64,000 bases of DNA from Actinostola sp. cb2023 (Eukaryota; Cnidaria; Anthozoa; Actiniaria; Actinostolidae): positions 323,501 to 387,500 of the forward strand of contig JAUJYZ010000125.1 in the NCBI GenBank assembly GCA_033675265.1, written 5' to 3'. The translations under genes and the position numbers were made by a program. This document shows positions 36,189 to 47,413 of this stretch, one piece after another (positions within the stretch are counted from its first letter, which is position 1; every line of letters starts with the position of its first letter). The notes beneath the pieces were generated by a model. That model was not told where the DNA came from. It saw only the letters and a program-made list of their open reading frames with translations, and searched no databases.

Positions 36189-37103
36189 ATGAATTACTGT
36201 TCTTGTTGCCACCAAACGCAAGGAATACATGGTTGTGTTGGTCCAATGCCAATGGGGTATTTGAACCAACACCAAGATTCAACAACGGCTTATAATAATG
36301 CTTGGTACCACTATGAGTCATATCTGTACTACCTGAACCTCCATAATGCACAGTATTCTCAGGGCAGTCATTCTCAGAATGGTTCATTGTGTGAGTGTTA
36401 TGAAGACAGGAGACAAAGTCCTGGGAATCCATCATTTGGACAACCAACAGGCTACATGTGTACAGATTGCCCAGATGGAAGTGATTACAGAACTACAGGA
36501 CATTCATGTCCTAGAGAGTTTCAAACATTTAATGAAGCGAGTGGTGATGTAGAATTTAAAGAAGATAGTCATGATAAAGAGTTCGATTGTGATAATGATG
36601 GTGATGATGATGATGAGATTGAGGTAGATGAAGGTTTTTATCAGTTCCTCAAACAGTCAGAAAAACACAGAGAAGAAAGGGAAAAAAGTGAGTTTCACTA
36701 TAACAATTTATAAAAGAAGGATTATACAATGAATATATTTATTATCATAAATTATTATTATACTTTTTCATAGCGAAAAGAGAATTGGCTAAGGCAGATG
36801 AATATGTTGAAGGTAAGCCGGTGTTTTAAAATCTTATTCTGTTTGCATATAGTACAGATCAGATCTAAACCTGACTCTATTTTTTTTACCTCTGGAACTT
36901 CAGCTGGGAAAAGACAGATCACTGCTAGTACTTTACCACCAGAAGAACACCAAGAAGCAAAGAGAAAAAAAGCCATGGACACTTTATATGGGGATAGAGC
37001 ATCATTCATAATGTCATTGGAGGCATCGTTACAATTGCATTATGACAGAAACTTTGATGAAAAGCAGCCAATATTTTGGCCCAATATACCTTTGAAATTT
37101 TAG
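36189..37103 (+). CDS. GEMIN8: Gem-associated protein 8
   Basis: GEMIN8 is a structural subunit of the SMN complex that assembles Sm cores on spliceosomal snRNAs. Exons 36189-36687, 36774-36812 and 36904-37103 are in phase and give 245 residues (human about 242). Diagnostic features are an acidic block (about residues 129-150), the EGFYQFLKQSEKHREERE helix, the downstream MDTLYGD block and the terminal QPIFWPNIPLKF, which matches the strongly conserved end of the family. The N-terminus is Tyr/His-rich with AWYHYESYLYY. A poly(A) signal AATAAA lies at 37127-37132, and TSR2 begins 152 bp after the stop. Confidence 0.92.
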
Positions 37104-37126
37104 CCCACATAAACCCTTTTTGTGCA

Positions 37127-37132
37127 AATAAA
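37127..37132 (+). terminator. Poly(A) signal of GEMIN8
   Basis: AATAAA lies 24 bp after the GEMIN8 stop codon. The TSR2 start codon follows about 125 bp later, so cleavage must occur in a very short interval. Confidence 0.7.
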
Positions 37133-37255
37133 AGTCTCTAAAATTATTATTGGAAAAAATTATCTATTTGAATAACAAGATTGGTGGGAACCCTGTGGTA
37201 AAATGAGCCCACTTCCAAGCCCGCGGTCAGCGGTACACTTATTACGAAATCCAAA

Positions 37256-40200
37256 ATGGCGGACGGCGGTGTTGGTATTTTACCAAAAGCAGTCGAGTTT
37301 GTTTTAGATAATTGGACGGTATTACAACTAGCAGTAGAACATGGATTCGGCGGAATTCAAAGTCGAGAGAAAGTTGTGTGGTTAAAAGATGTTATAGCTC
37401 AAGTATTAATCAATACTCGTGAGTAAAAAATGGTCGTCTATTTTGCCGACATTTTGTTCCTTTCAATTTCATCGACAATTTTATGTCGCTCGATCAAGTT
37501 TTGTATAGATTTGAATACTTATGTGTATCCAGTGGGTTACCTGTGGTCAGGGTTTATTTTTGACTGAGAGGGAGCAAGATCAACCCTGACCACATCCAGG
37601 AAAACACTCATCAAAAAGCCTTGTTTCCATGGGAGTCTGTCTAGATTAACGTAAAGTTCTCCATCCAATAAGAAACTGAAACGTCTTTGTGTTTTCAGAT
37701 AAAGTTGAATATGAAGAATTAGAGGATTATATCAGTGAAATATTATATAATGAATTTGATACTGTTGTAGAAGATGGCAGCTTAGAAAAGGTAAGAAAAA
37801 AGGGCTTGACTGTGAACGTTACTTTGGCCATGTCAAGGGAAAAGGCAACATATGGACCTTTTCGTAGTTTCCCAGAATGCTTCATGATTCTGCGTGCGCA
37901 AGCGAGGTTGGGGGGAGGGGGGATATTTAGAATTGATCGTGTATTGAGGGAAATATGACTACTGTATCTAATCAAGAACAGAAAAAATATTTTTTCTTTG
38001 CTTGAGAATTTGCATCTATCTTTGTAATTCTTCTTATGCACTTTTAATTTAAAAGTCTAAGTTTTCTACTGAATTTCTTCATTCTCTCTTAATATTTTCA
38101 ATCTATTTTGTACCCTGACCTCGCTTGCGTGCGCCGAATCATGAAGCATTCTGGGAAACTATGAAAAGGCCCATATTGTAGCAGGCTTGGGAGTGGTGGT
38201 GGTTCTTGCACAGCCAAATTAGTATGACATATGTCAAAGAGACCCTTTCTCCCTTGGCATGGTCCACTTTCGTCGTTGCTCTTCATTTGATATATGGTTG
38301 GAAATTGGTTAGTGTGGGCTGCATTAGACTTTCTAAAAGTCCTCAGCCCTTTTTATTTATTTTTACTGGCGGGACTGAGGACTTTTCATCTCTGCTTCGC
38401 GCCATTTTTACCGACGGGTTTTTCAGTCGGTGAATACATTATATCAAACAGCCAATTAGAACGCCTTGGTGAAGAGATGTCAATCAAGTATGTAAATAGC
38501 TTAGAACAGAATAAAAAGAATGAAAAGCCGCCCTATGTAATTATTCATATTTTGATTTGTCTCCACCCCCAAAAGTGATAGTAAGACGTGGTCTTTGACA
38601 TCACCAAATTAGCATATCACGATTTCAAACCATTATACAATGTAACTCGCAAATGCGAAGCTCAAATCACAAAACACTGAAACATCCCACTATTCACTTC
38701 ATATGTAATCAATTTTCAAAATAAAAAAATAAGCTTCATAAGCACTTTAACCTTCATTAATGAGATAAATTGTGTGCTATAGATATCCCAAAAGCTCTGT
38801 CAGTTCCAAATATTATGGAGAGCAGGAAATACAGAAAGTATACAAAAAGAGATTGAATCAGTAACTCCAATAAAGTTATCTCATCCCAAGAAAGATGAAG
38901 AAGAGGAGAATGATTGTGAGGAAGACATGGAAGAGGTAACTTGAAGGATTTCACTTGAAGATTAATTATGGAAAATAGTGAATGATTGACTGACTGGCTA
39001 ACTGACTGATTGACTATTAAACAATAATGAGCTGACTGGCTAACTGCAACAACAACAACAACAACAATTTTTTTATTTACATGTAGCACCTGAATTGGAA
39101 TTACAGAATTTAGAAAAGACTATAAAAAGTCTGGTAATTTAAGTGTTAACAAATTAAAAGTATTAAACTGACTAATTATTGACAATTATTGACTGTCAAT
39201 TATTGACTAACACAATAATGAGTACCTGACTGACTGGCTAACTGAGTGGTTGACTGACTGGCTGACCCACTGGTTGACTGGCTGAGCAGGCTGACTAACT
39301 AACACAATATCTGACTGAATGACTAAAAGACTGACTCTCTGATTGACTAACACAATAATGAGTACCTGACTGACTGGCTAACTGAGTGGTTGACTGACTG
39401 ACTGACCACTGGTTGACTGGCTGAGCAGGCTGACTAACTAACACAATATCTGACTGAATGACTAAAAGACTGACTCTCTGATTGACTAACACAATGGTGA
39501 GCACCTGAGTGAATGATGAACAGATGGATGGACAGACAGATAGATGGACTGACGATTGAATGATTGGTCAGTTTCTAAATGTTCCTTTTTATGTGATCAG
39601 CCTTCAGAATCCAGTCAGCAATGCTCATGTGAAGGTTCTAGCTCAAGTATGTCATGTCATCACTGTAATAGCATCCAAGAAGGGATTGGTAACCTCAGCA
39701 TTGCATCAAGTAAGATAGCACATTCAACATTGCTACTGTAATCTCAAATGTATTTCATGAGTAATACCATTATTGGTAACAGTTACAATGAAATTGATTT
39801 CCAGTCGTGCACAGGCAACCCAACTGTTTCTCTCTTTTTTCTCTTTTGGATGGGCTTCCTGTGGTAGAGAGCACCAGACAGGAGGCCCATCAACAAGATG
39901 CATGCATATAGCCTCAGTAGAAAAAGATGGGCTGCCTGTGGTAGAGAACTGGGCTTCCTGTGGTAGAGAACACCACACAGGAGGCCCATCAACAAGATGC
40001 ATGCATATAGCCTCAGTAGAAATAGATGGGCTGCCTGTGGTAGAGAACTGGGCTTCCTGCGGTAGAGAACACCACAGTACAGGAGGCCCATCAACAAGAT
40101 GCGTGCATACAGTATTTTCATTTTTAACAGTACCTAGTCTCAGAAGAAATAGATGGGCTGCCTGTGGCCGTGGGAGGGTCTGTACAGCTGTGAGGCTTGG

Positions 40201-40368
40201 GAACAAAATAACAACATACTAATGTTGGAGCCGATGTTTTTGCTTCAAAACTTATGATTTTCATTCCATTTCTTAGATTCAGAAGAAATGCCTCAGAGTA
40301 GAACAGAAGTCCAAAATGATGAAGATGAGGAAGGATGGGAGGTTGTACGGCGATCTAAAAGACATTAA
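37256..40368 (+). CDS. TSR2: TSR2, ribosome maturation factor / eS26 escortin
   Basis: TSR2 carries ribosomal protein eS26 to the nascent 40S subunit. Five in-phase exons, 37256-37418, 37699-37790, 38783-38935, 39601-39709 and 40277-40368, give 202 residues (human 191). Conserved blocks are WTVLQLAVEHGFGGIQSREK in exon 1, NEFDTVVEDGSLEK in exon 2, an acidic EEEENDCEEDMEE segment, and the C-terminal DEDEEGWEVVRRSKRH, equivalent to DGWTIVRRKK in mammals. Exon 4 encodes an unusual Ser/Cys-rich stretch (CSCEGSSSSMSCHHC). Introns contain TGACTGAC-type minisatellites and a 99-bp tandem repeat. A probable poly(A) signal at 40446 lies inside a MITE. Confidence 0.93.
38980..39560. repeat. Degenerate TGACTGAC minisatellite with a 128-bp duplication
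   Basis: Imperfect GACTGACTGGCTAACTGA words fill TSR2 intron 3. The block from about 39205 (GACTAACACAATAATGAGTA) to 39345 is repeated almost unchanged from about 39345 to 39485. Confidence 0.85.
39852..40165. repeat. Three tandem 99-bp repeats in TSR2 intron 4
   Basis: Units start GGGCTTCCTGTGGTAGAGA at 39852, 39951 and 40050. Each also contains ACAGGAGGCCCATCAACAAG then ATGCATGCATATAGCCTC, and GATGGGCTGCCTGTGG. The CCCATCAACAAGATGC junction resembles the CCCATCAAAACAAGACGC junction in the array at 59308. Confidence 0.85.
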
Positions 40369-40398
40369 AAAGTCTGCCATCTCGTATCACAGTATATA

Positions 40399-40660
40399 CA
40401 GTCATTCTCAAAAGGGTTGTCCGGATGAAAAGACTACAATACTACAATAAAGTCACATGATTCATTACGTTTTCAATTTCTGTGTGCGGAAATGCGAGTT
40501 GATACCAGTGCCATTACATTCATTTCTCACAATACCATGTACTTTTGCATCTCAAATTGAAATTCCATGTGAGGAAATTGAATACATAACGAATCACGTG
40601 ACTTTATTGTAGTATTGTAGTCTTTTCATCTGGACAACCTTTTTGAGAATGACTGTATTG
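40399..40660. mobile_element. MITE with GTCATTCTCAAAAGGGTTGTCC ends
   Basis: The left arm runs from CAGTCATTCTC through GGTTGTCCGGATGAAAAGAC, CTACAATAAAGTCAC. The right arm is GTGACTTTATTGTAG, GTCTTTTCATCTGGACAACC then TTTTTGAGAATGACTG. The left arm supplies an AATAAA (40446-40451), 78 bp after the TSR2 stop. A decayed relative lies at about 12672-12890. Confidence 0.88.
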
Positions 40661-41760
40661 TTGATGTTGAAGATAGATGGTCAACCTCAGCCTCAAATAG
40701 TATTTCTTGTAACAAAACGATAAACAAATACACCATCCACACTATTCCTTAGAATTATCTCTTCCCACTGTCTGTAGTGTAGGGCAGGCAAAAAAGAGAC
40801 CAAATTTCTGGTTTACAATGTTTTCAAGACCCCTATTCTTGGGTTGCAACCACATGACTCAAAATCCCTTGAGATATAAATAACAATGAAACAGCCGCCA
40901 TGTTGGATGATCTAACAAGAGAAGCTAATGAGGAATGCTTTGTTCTTGTCATCCAACATGGCGGCTATGAAGTAACAACGTGCAGCCCAAGAATTGCAGC
41001 CAGTGATGTGATAGGACAAGATGTAGCAGCTGTTTTATCGTAGGTAATATTATTTTATTATTTTACAAGAAAATTAATTTATATGAAAAAGGAATTGCAA
41101 TATAGTATATACAAAATGTCTAAAAGGTCGTTTTAAAAGCTCAATAAAATATCTCGATATATATTCAACAAAAACAAAGAGATACCTCTGTTGTGGAAGA
41201 GCTCTTCAAGATACAGAGGTATCTGCATTCTCGTTTTGAAGAGCTCTTCCATAGTTACAGTGTCCTGTGTGTTACGTTAGTGTGGAAGAGCTCTCAAGAA
41301 AGAGAAATACGTATTACACCTCCCTGGTCGAACTCTCCATGAAAATTCTATGTCAGTTATAGTTCGTGGTCGTCGCTTTGCGGCAAAAAAAATTTTCACA
41401 CAGAGTTACAGAGCCTCTGAAACCAGCCTGATTTCAAGGTGGACATTTAAACCATCACCATTTTACCGTAGTAACGACAGAAAAACGAATTTTCAACGAA
41501 ATTATATACGTACATGATTTGAAATTAAACTGGTAAATTTAACACTTAGTATATGCGTTTTCGAAAGTCTCCGTTTTCATTTTTCTACTGTCCGTTTTCC
41601 CTTCTGGAGAACGTGTTCGAATGTATGCGTTTCAGTCGATCGTTTTAGTGTGGACGCAAGGCCAAAACGCATCGAATTCAGTACACGTTTTCAGACGAAA
41701 ACGGGTTAAAATTCATACTAAAATATCCTTAAATTCTGTCTACAAAGTATCTTCAAACCA
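40661..41760. other. Gene-poor stretch with two short hairpins
   Basis: A hairpin at 40894-40965 has arms GCCGCCATGTTGGATGA and TCATCCAACATGGCGGC. A second inverted repeat around 41188-41252 is built on GGAAGAGCTCTTC words. No exon was identified. Confidence 0.6.
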
Positions 41761-41958
41761 TTAAATAGGTTCATAGTGGTAATCCATTGCATTTATTCCA
41801 AATTTGTCAATCATCTTATCCCGAATTTGTCTTTCTTTTATGATGTTCTTTTGCAATCCTTTGAACGTACACCAAACCACAATCACCAGTAAGATTATCA
41901 GAGCGATCAGCGATGAAATAAGCGCTGTTGCCTCGATTTGCTGGACTGTTAGTCCCAT
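41761..41958 (-). CDS. Single-pass membrane microprotein, copy A
   Basis: The 65-residue ORF has its own ATG and no intron. A hydrophobic segment at about residues 12-31 (ISSLIALIILLVIVVW) is followed by a basic cytosolic-like stretch. It is clearly related to the ORF at 43838-44104: both have Q-(I/L)-(E/D)-A-T before the membrane helix, then IIKE, DKM and K-(F/Y)-G after it. Length and similarity argue for a real gene pair. The family was not recognised and no function is assigned. Confidence 0.6.
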   Translation of the reverse strand: MGLTVQQIEATALISSLIALIILLVIVVWCTFKGLQKNIIKERQIRDKMIDKFGINAMDYHYEPI

Positions 41959-43160
41959 ATTTGGCGGTGGAGACGAAAGTCACTCGAACATTCCTTGAAA
42001 AGTCGAGCTGTCCTTTGTGATCTAAACAGAAAAGTACAATAAAACTATAAATTCGAATTATTCAATTCATAATTCAAGTAACGCCATCGTATGCGACGCT
42101 CTTTAGTTTATACAGATGACTGAGCTCAGCAGTACGTTAGTTGCTATCAGTTTCGCTTGGAAAATCGATTTATCGTCATTTTAAAATTGCGACAAAACAA
42201 TTTTCTATAGAATGCATGAAATATCAAACGTCTTCCAAGGCATTTAATAATGACAGCCGGCTTGAAATTAGTAATACGGATTGTATGAGTTATTGGAAAT
42301 GAAAGAGTTTTGTAGCTTTGTAATCCTGTATTAAATGATTCCAAAACTGCTAATATTACTGAGTGATTGGTGTATAGCCTGACTCAGATACAGCCGTATA
42401 GCACTGTCATCGCTTACAGTTTAGTACTACGCGAACATATAGACTTTGGTCTATAAGTAAGTCCTTCGTACCGCTTTGTATCACAAAGACAAATGAAACC
42501 TCACCTTAATAATAAAGAAATACAGTTTTCATGCCTTGATTTTTTGGTCGAAGGACTGAGCTGTTATTCAAAGCCCGTTCAAACAAACCATGCACTGGTT
42601 CAGGTTTAGTCTGGAGCTATAATTATACTGTAGAGTCAAACACATATGCTAATAATGTTTGACTAAGTTTGACTGACATTTTTACTCACTCAACCAGATA
42701 AAAGCATTGAAGGTTGCAGTCACGTGTTAATGCACCACAAACGAACATGTCTTTGCTACGCTATTCAAACGATCTTCTGTGCTTTGCTTTTCTGAAAAAG
42801 TTCTCAAACAAAGAGCTACAATGTTCAGACTGGAGATCTCAAGCTTCTCTACCATAACCTGACTTTTTTTGAAGAGTACAATCAAGAGACCATTATATAT
42901 TAATAATGGTCACTTGGTACAATATATTCCTCCTTCATGTAGAAAAAAGTATTTTTTAAATACCGGCAACTTTTTGCACTAAATAGTATAGATTAAAAAC
43001 GCGGCCACTAATTGTCCACAGAGGTTGTCGCTTAGTTGTCCTTCATATAATGGGATTTTAAAAATTAGTCATGGTACGGAGATCAATGATGGCCAAGAAA
43101 GGCTTTGTGGAATTCAAGACATGCATGGTTCGAACCGCGGCGAAAAACGCGCGCTCGGCA
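41959..43160. other. Non-coding stretch between the two microprotein genes
   Basis: No conserved exon, RNA gene or complete mobile element was recognised in this 1.2 kb. Open frames here are short and low scoring. A segment near 43130-43160 leads into the minisatellite that follows. Confidence 0.4.
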
Positions 43161-43164
43161 AACC

Positions 43165-43660
43165 TTGGAAATTCATTTTGGAAATTCATTTTGGAAATTC
43201 ATGGGAAATTCTTTGGAAAACCATTGGAAATTCATGGGAAATTCTTTGGAAAATCATTGGAAATTCATTGGAAATTCATTGGAAATTCTTTGGAAAACCA
43301 TTGGAAATTCATTTTGGAAATTCATTGGAAATTCATTGGAAATCCATTGGAAATCATTGGAAATCATTGGAAATCCATTGGAAATCTGGAAACTCCATTG
43401 GAAATCCATTAATATTGGAAATTCATTGGAAATGCATCGGAAATGCATTGGAAATTCATGAAATCCATTGGAAATGCATCAGAAATGCATCGGAAATTCA
43501 TTGGAAATCCGCGTGGCGGCCCAAAGGGTACGGATCGGAGGGACTAGGGATCGGAAGGGATCGGATCCCTAGTCCCTCCGATCCGTACCCTTTGGGCCGC
43601 CACGCAGGCTAGAAATTCATTGGAAATCCATTGGAAATGCATCGGAAACCATTGGATACA
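43165..43660. repeat. GGAAATTCATT minisatellite interrupted by a long palindrome
   Basis: About 30 copies of the 11-13-bp word TTGGAAATTCA or TTGGAAATCCA cover 43165-43510 and resume at 43612-43655. Between them, 43512-43604 is an inverted repeat with arms GGCGGCCCAAAGGGTACGGA and TCCGTACCCTTTGGGCCGCC. Long open frames through the array are artefacts. Confidence 0.9.
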
Positions 43661-43837
43661 AACAAGAGAAGCTAATAAGGAATGCTTTTTTATCATATCA
43701 GGCACCAACATGGCCACTATGACGTCACGTGCAATCCAGCAATAGGTGGTACACATGCATGTGACGTTGGGAAACAGTGAAGTCAGTGAAAGTAAACTTA
43801 AATATCCGCTAGTCCACACCATTTGCCAAATGTCTAA

Positions 43838-44104
43838 TTAGCTCCAAGACGACAAACTGTGATCAGTGGCATGAAATGGAGGCAGGACACCGTAACCGTA
43901 TTTATATGTCATCTTGTCTTCCATCACCCTCAGTTCTTTGATTATAGGGATTGTTCTAACAACACTGTTAATCCAACAACTCAGGATTACTACGAAGAGC
44001 GCGAATAGAAATAGACCAAGGGCGATGGCTATCTGTAACGTAGCGTCAAGTTGGGAGGGTTCTGCCGAGGACACCTCAACGACCTCAACGGACGGCGTTT
44101 TCAT
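43838..44104 (-). CDS. Single-pass membrane microprotein, copy B
   Basis: Starting from the ATG at 44104 (MKTPSVEVVEV), the ORF encodes 88 residues with one membrane helix (IAIALGLFLFALFVVIL) and a tail containing IIKELRVMEDKM and KYGYG. It is a paralogue of the ORF at 41761-41958. The frame stays open upstream to 44143, where GATTTGCTTCAG forms a good splice acceptor, so an upstream exon or a spliced 5' UTR is likely. The triplication described at 43961-47413 starts inside this exon, just after codons for INSV. The function is unknown. Confidence 0.6.
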   Translation of the reverse strand: MKTPSVEVVEVSSAEPSQLDATLQIAIALGLFLFALFVVILSCWINSVVRTIPIIKELRVMEDKMTYKYGYGVLPPFHATDHSLSSWS

Positions 44105-44323
44105 GACTGGATCGACCGTTTTCGTTGGTGGATGCTGCTGAAGCAAATCAAAAAAATATTACCTTATTATAGGAGTTAACGCACCATGACATTAACGCGC
44201 ATTTCAAAATTCGCGTTAATTTAAGTTGTAACATACATTTCATTGTAATTGACATTCAATTTGCGTTCATTAGATGCCGCGTTTATTTAAGTCGCGATAG
44301 TGCAGCGCGTTAATTTCCTATAA

Positions 44324-44466
44324 TAGAGTCGTTACGGAATCGAAGACATCTATTCAACCAATCACAGCGCGCAAATCATCGTTCAACCAATCAGAATGCT
44401 TGGATACGGCATGATGTGGCGCGATACGTACCGTAGCTACTTCCCACTCATACGAAAACGACGCTA
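44324..44466. mobile_element. TA-flanked MITE, TAGAGTCGTTxC family (unit 1 copy)
   Basis: It runs from TAGAGTCGTTACGGAATCGA to TTCCCACTCATACGAAAACG, ACGCTA. It contains CAACCAATCACAGCGCGCAA and CAACCAATCAGAATGCTTGG. Copies recur in triplication units 2 (about 45479-45621) and 3 (about 46634-46776). Full-length relatives lie at 63139-63350 and 63410-63620. Confidence 0.85.
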
Positions 44467-45070
44467 AGGTACGTCAGAATAAACCGGAGTTCTTTGAGTT
44501 TCAAATTAGTCATTGATGGTAAAGCAGCTAAGTACGCATCCATAGAGGCCTGGTCGTAATGTGGGATATGGTAAGGTTAACGTCCGAGCCAGAGTCTCGT
44601 GTTAACAGATATTTACTCAGCTAAAATATTAAATCATATTAATAACTTAATAACTCCAATATAATGTGGCTGTACGTACACAGGCAACTTTGTAGTCCTT
44701 GCTGCAAATCATTATTTACGATAAAAATAATTTCGCATGCGCACAGCGTACAGTGCTCCAGCATAATTCATAGAAAGTCAGTACAGCCTAGCCGTAATAT
44801 CGGTATCTCTTGTTGGTTGCCGAAATCATACACATGTGCTTCGAATCAGTAGTTTAGTTTACAACATTACTTAAAACTTTTCCCGCCTCTCGCTTATATA
44901 AATTAACAAGGTGGGGGCGAGGCCGAACTGACACACACTTACAAGTACAAGCGCAACAACAAGCGCAAGCACAAGAGGCCGCCTTCTTTCGACTGTGAAA
45001 ACGGTCCCGACGCAAGAATAAGCACAGGTACAAGAATCTTCGAATAAGCAATGGGGATTCAGCACTGGGA

Positions 45071-45298
45071 TCAAACTTTTTCCATTTCTTTTGTGCTTGC
45101 GTCATGCAATAATTCAACACTGTTAATCCAACAACTCAGGATTACTACGAAGAGCGCGAGTAGAAATAGACCAAGGGCGATGGCTATCTGTAACGTAGCG
45201 TCAAGTTGGGAGGGTTCTGCCGAGGACACCTCAACGACCTCAACGGACGGCGTTTTCATGACTGGATCGACCGTTTTCGTTGGTGGATGCTGCTGAAG
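45071..45298 (-). pseudogene. Truncated microprotein B exon, triplication unit 2
   Basis: The acceptor and membrane-helix part of the microprotein B exon are preserved through INSV. The sequence then crosses the unit junction and reads ELLHDASTKEMEKV before a stop. The conserved IIKE, DKM and KYG tail is lost. Confidence 0.75.
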
Positions 45299-46225
45299 CA
45301 AATCAAAAAAATATTACCTTATTATAGGAGTTAACGCACCATGACATTAACGCGCATTTCAAAATTCGCGTTAATTTAAGTTGTAACATACATTTCATTG
45401 TAATTGACATTCAATTTGCGTTCATTAGATGCCGCGTTTATTTAAGTCGCGATAGTGCAGCGCGTTAATTTCCTATAATAGAATCGTTACGGAATCGAAT
45501 ACATCTATTCAACCAATCACAGCGCGCAAATCATCGTTCAACCAATCAGAATGCTTGGATACGGCATGATGTGGCGCGATACGTACCGTAGCTACTTCCC
45601 ACTCATACGAAAACGACGCTAAGGTACGTCAGAATAAACCGGAGTTCTTTGAGTTTCAAATTAGTCATTGATGGTAAAGCAGCTAAGTACGCATCCATAG
45701 AGGCCTGGTCGTAATGTGGGATATGGTAAGGTTAACGTCCGAGCCAGAGTCTCGTGTTAACAGATATTTACTCAGCTAAAATATTAAATCATATTAATAA
45801 CTTAATAACTCCAATATAATGTGGCTGTACGTACACAGGCAACTTTGTAGTCCTTGCTGCAAATCATTATTTACGATAAAAATAATTTCGCATGCGCACA
45901 GCGTACAGTGCTCCAGCATAATTCATAGAAAGTCAGTACAGCCTAGCCGTAATATCGGTATCTCTTGTTGGTTGCCGAAATCATACACATGTGCTTCGAA
46001 TCAGTAGTTTAGTTTACAACATTACTTAAAACTTTTCCCGCCTCTCGCTTATATAAATTAACAAGGTGGGGGCGAGGCCGAACTGACACACACTTACAAG
46101 TACAAGCGCAACAACAAGCGCAAGCACAAGAGGCCGCCTTCTTTCGACTGTGAAAACGGTCCCGACGCAAGAATAAGCACAGGTACAAGAATCTTCGAAT
46201 AAGCAATGGGGATTCAGCACTGGGA

Positions 46226-46453
46226 TCAAACTTTTTCCATTTCTTTTGTGCTTGCGTCATGCAATAATTCAACACTGTTAATCCAACAACTCAGGATTAC
46301 TACGAAGAGCGCGAGTAGAAATAGACCAAGGGCGATGGCTATCTGTAACGTAGCGTCAAGTTGGGAGGGTTCTGCCGAGGACACCTCAACGACCTCAACG
46401 GACGGCGTTTTCATGACTGGATCGACCGTTTTCGTTGGTGGATGCTGCTGAAG
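46226..46453 (-). pseudogene. Truncated microprotein B exon, triplication unit 3
   Basis: It is identical in structure to the unit-2 fragment: helix-coding part retained, tail replaced by junction sequence. With the copy at 45071 it shows that the duplication boundary lies inside the coding exon. Confidence 0.75.
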
Positions 46454-47413
46454 CAAATCAAAAAAATATTACCTTATTATAGGAGTTAACGCACCATGAC
46501 ATTAACGCGCATTTCAAAATTCGCGTTAATTTAAGTTGTAACATACATTTCATTGTAATTGACATTCAATTTGCGTTCATTAGATGCCGCGTTTATTTAA
46601 GTCGCGATAGTGCAGCGCGTTAATTTCCTATAATAGAATCGTTACGGAATCGAAGACATCTATTCAACCAATCACAGCGCGCAAATCATCGTTCAACCAA
46701 TCAGAATGCTTGGATACGGCATGATGTGGCGCGATACGTACCGTAGCTACTTCCCACTCATACGAAAACGACGCTAAGGTACGTCAGAATAAACCGGAGT
46801 TCTTTGAGTTTCAAATTAGTCATTGATGGTAAAGCAGCTAAGTACGCATCCATAGAGGCCTGGTCGTAATGTGGGATATGGTAAGGTTAACGTCCGAGCC
46901 AGAGTCTCGTGTTAACAGATATTTACTCAGCTAAAATATTAAATCATATTAATAACTCCAATATAATGTGGCTGTACGTACACAGGCAACTTTGTAGTCC
47001 TTGCTGCAAATCATTATTTACGATAAAAATAATTTCGCATGCGCACAGCGTACATGTGCTCCAGCATAATTCATAGAAAGTCAGTACAGCCTAGCCGTAA
47101 TATCGGTATCTCTTGTTGGTTGCCGAAATCATACACATGTGCTTCGAATCAGTAGTTTAGTTTACAACATTACTTAAAACTTTTCCCGCCTCTCGCTTAT
47201 ATAAATTAACAAGGTGGGGGCGAGGCCGAACTGACACACACTTACAAGTACAAGCGCAACAACAAGCGCAAGCACAAGAGGCCGCCTTCTTTCGACTGTG
47301 AAAACGGTCCCGACGCAAGAATAAGCACAGGTACAAGAATCTTCGAATAAGCAATGGGGATTCAGCACTGGGATCAAACTTTTTCCATTTCTTTTGTGCT
47401 TGCGTCATGCAAT

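Larger units (their letters stand above)
43961..47413. repeat. Tandem triplication of a 1155-bp unit
   Basis: Units begin AACACTGTTAATCCAACAAC at 43961, 45116 and 46271, with an exact 1155-bp spacing. The third unit ends near 47413 and is about 12 bp shorter. Copies are almost identical, with only scattered substitutions. Each unit contains the 5' part of the microprotein B exon with its acceptor, a TA-MITE, and an upstream segment with TATATAA near 44893. An assembly artefact cannot be excluded. Confidence 0.93.

Noticed and set aside
36346..36552. Second-frame ORF within GEMIN8 exon 1
   Set aside because: Shadow of the real GEMIN8 frame, which is fixed by the conserved C-terminus through in-phase splicing.
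43025..43612. 195-residue ORF rich in Gly-Asn-Ser-Trp-Lys
   Set aside because: Translation of the GGAAATTCATT minisatellite; all frames look alike.
44854..45105. Cys-rich ORF (CACACCCACTCKC) present in all three triplication units
   Set aside because: The Cys run comes from a GCTTG/GCGCTTG low-complexity stretch similar to repeat ends elsewhere. Its preservation in three copies reflects the recent duplication, not selection.
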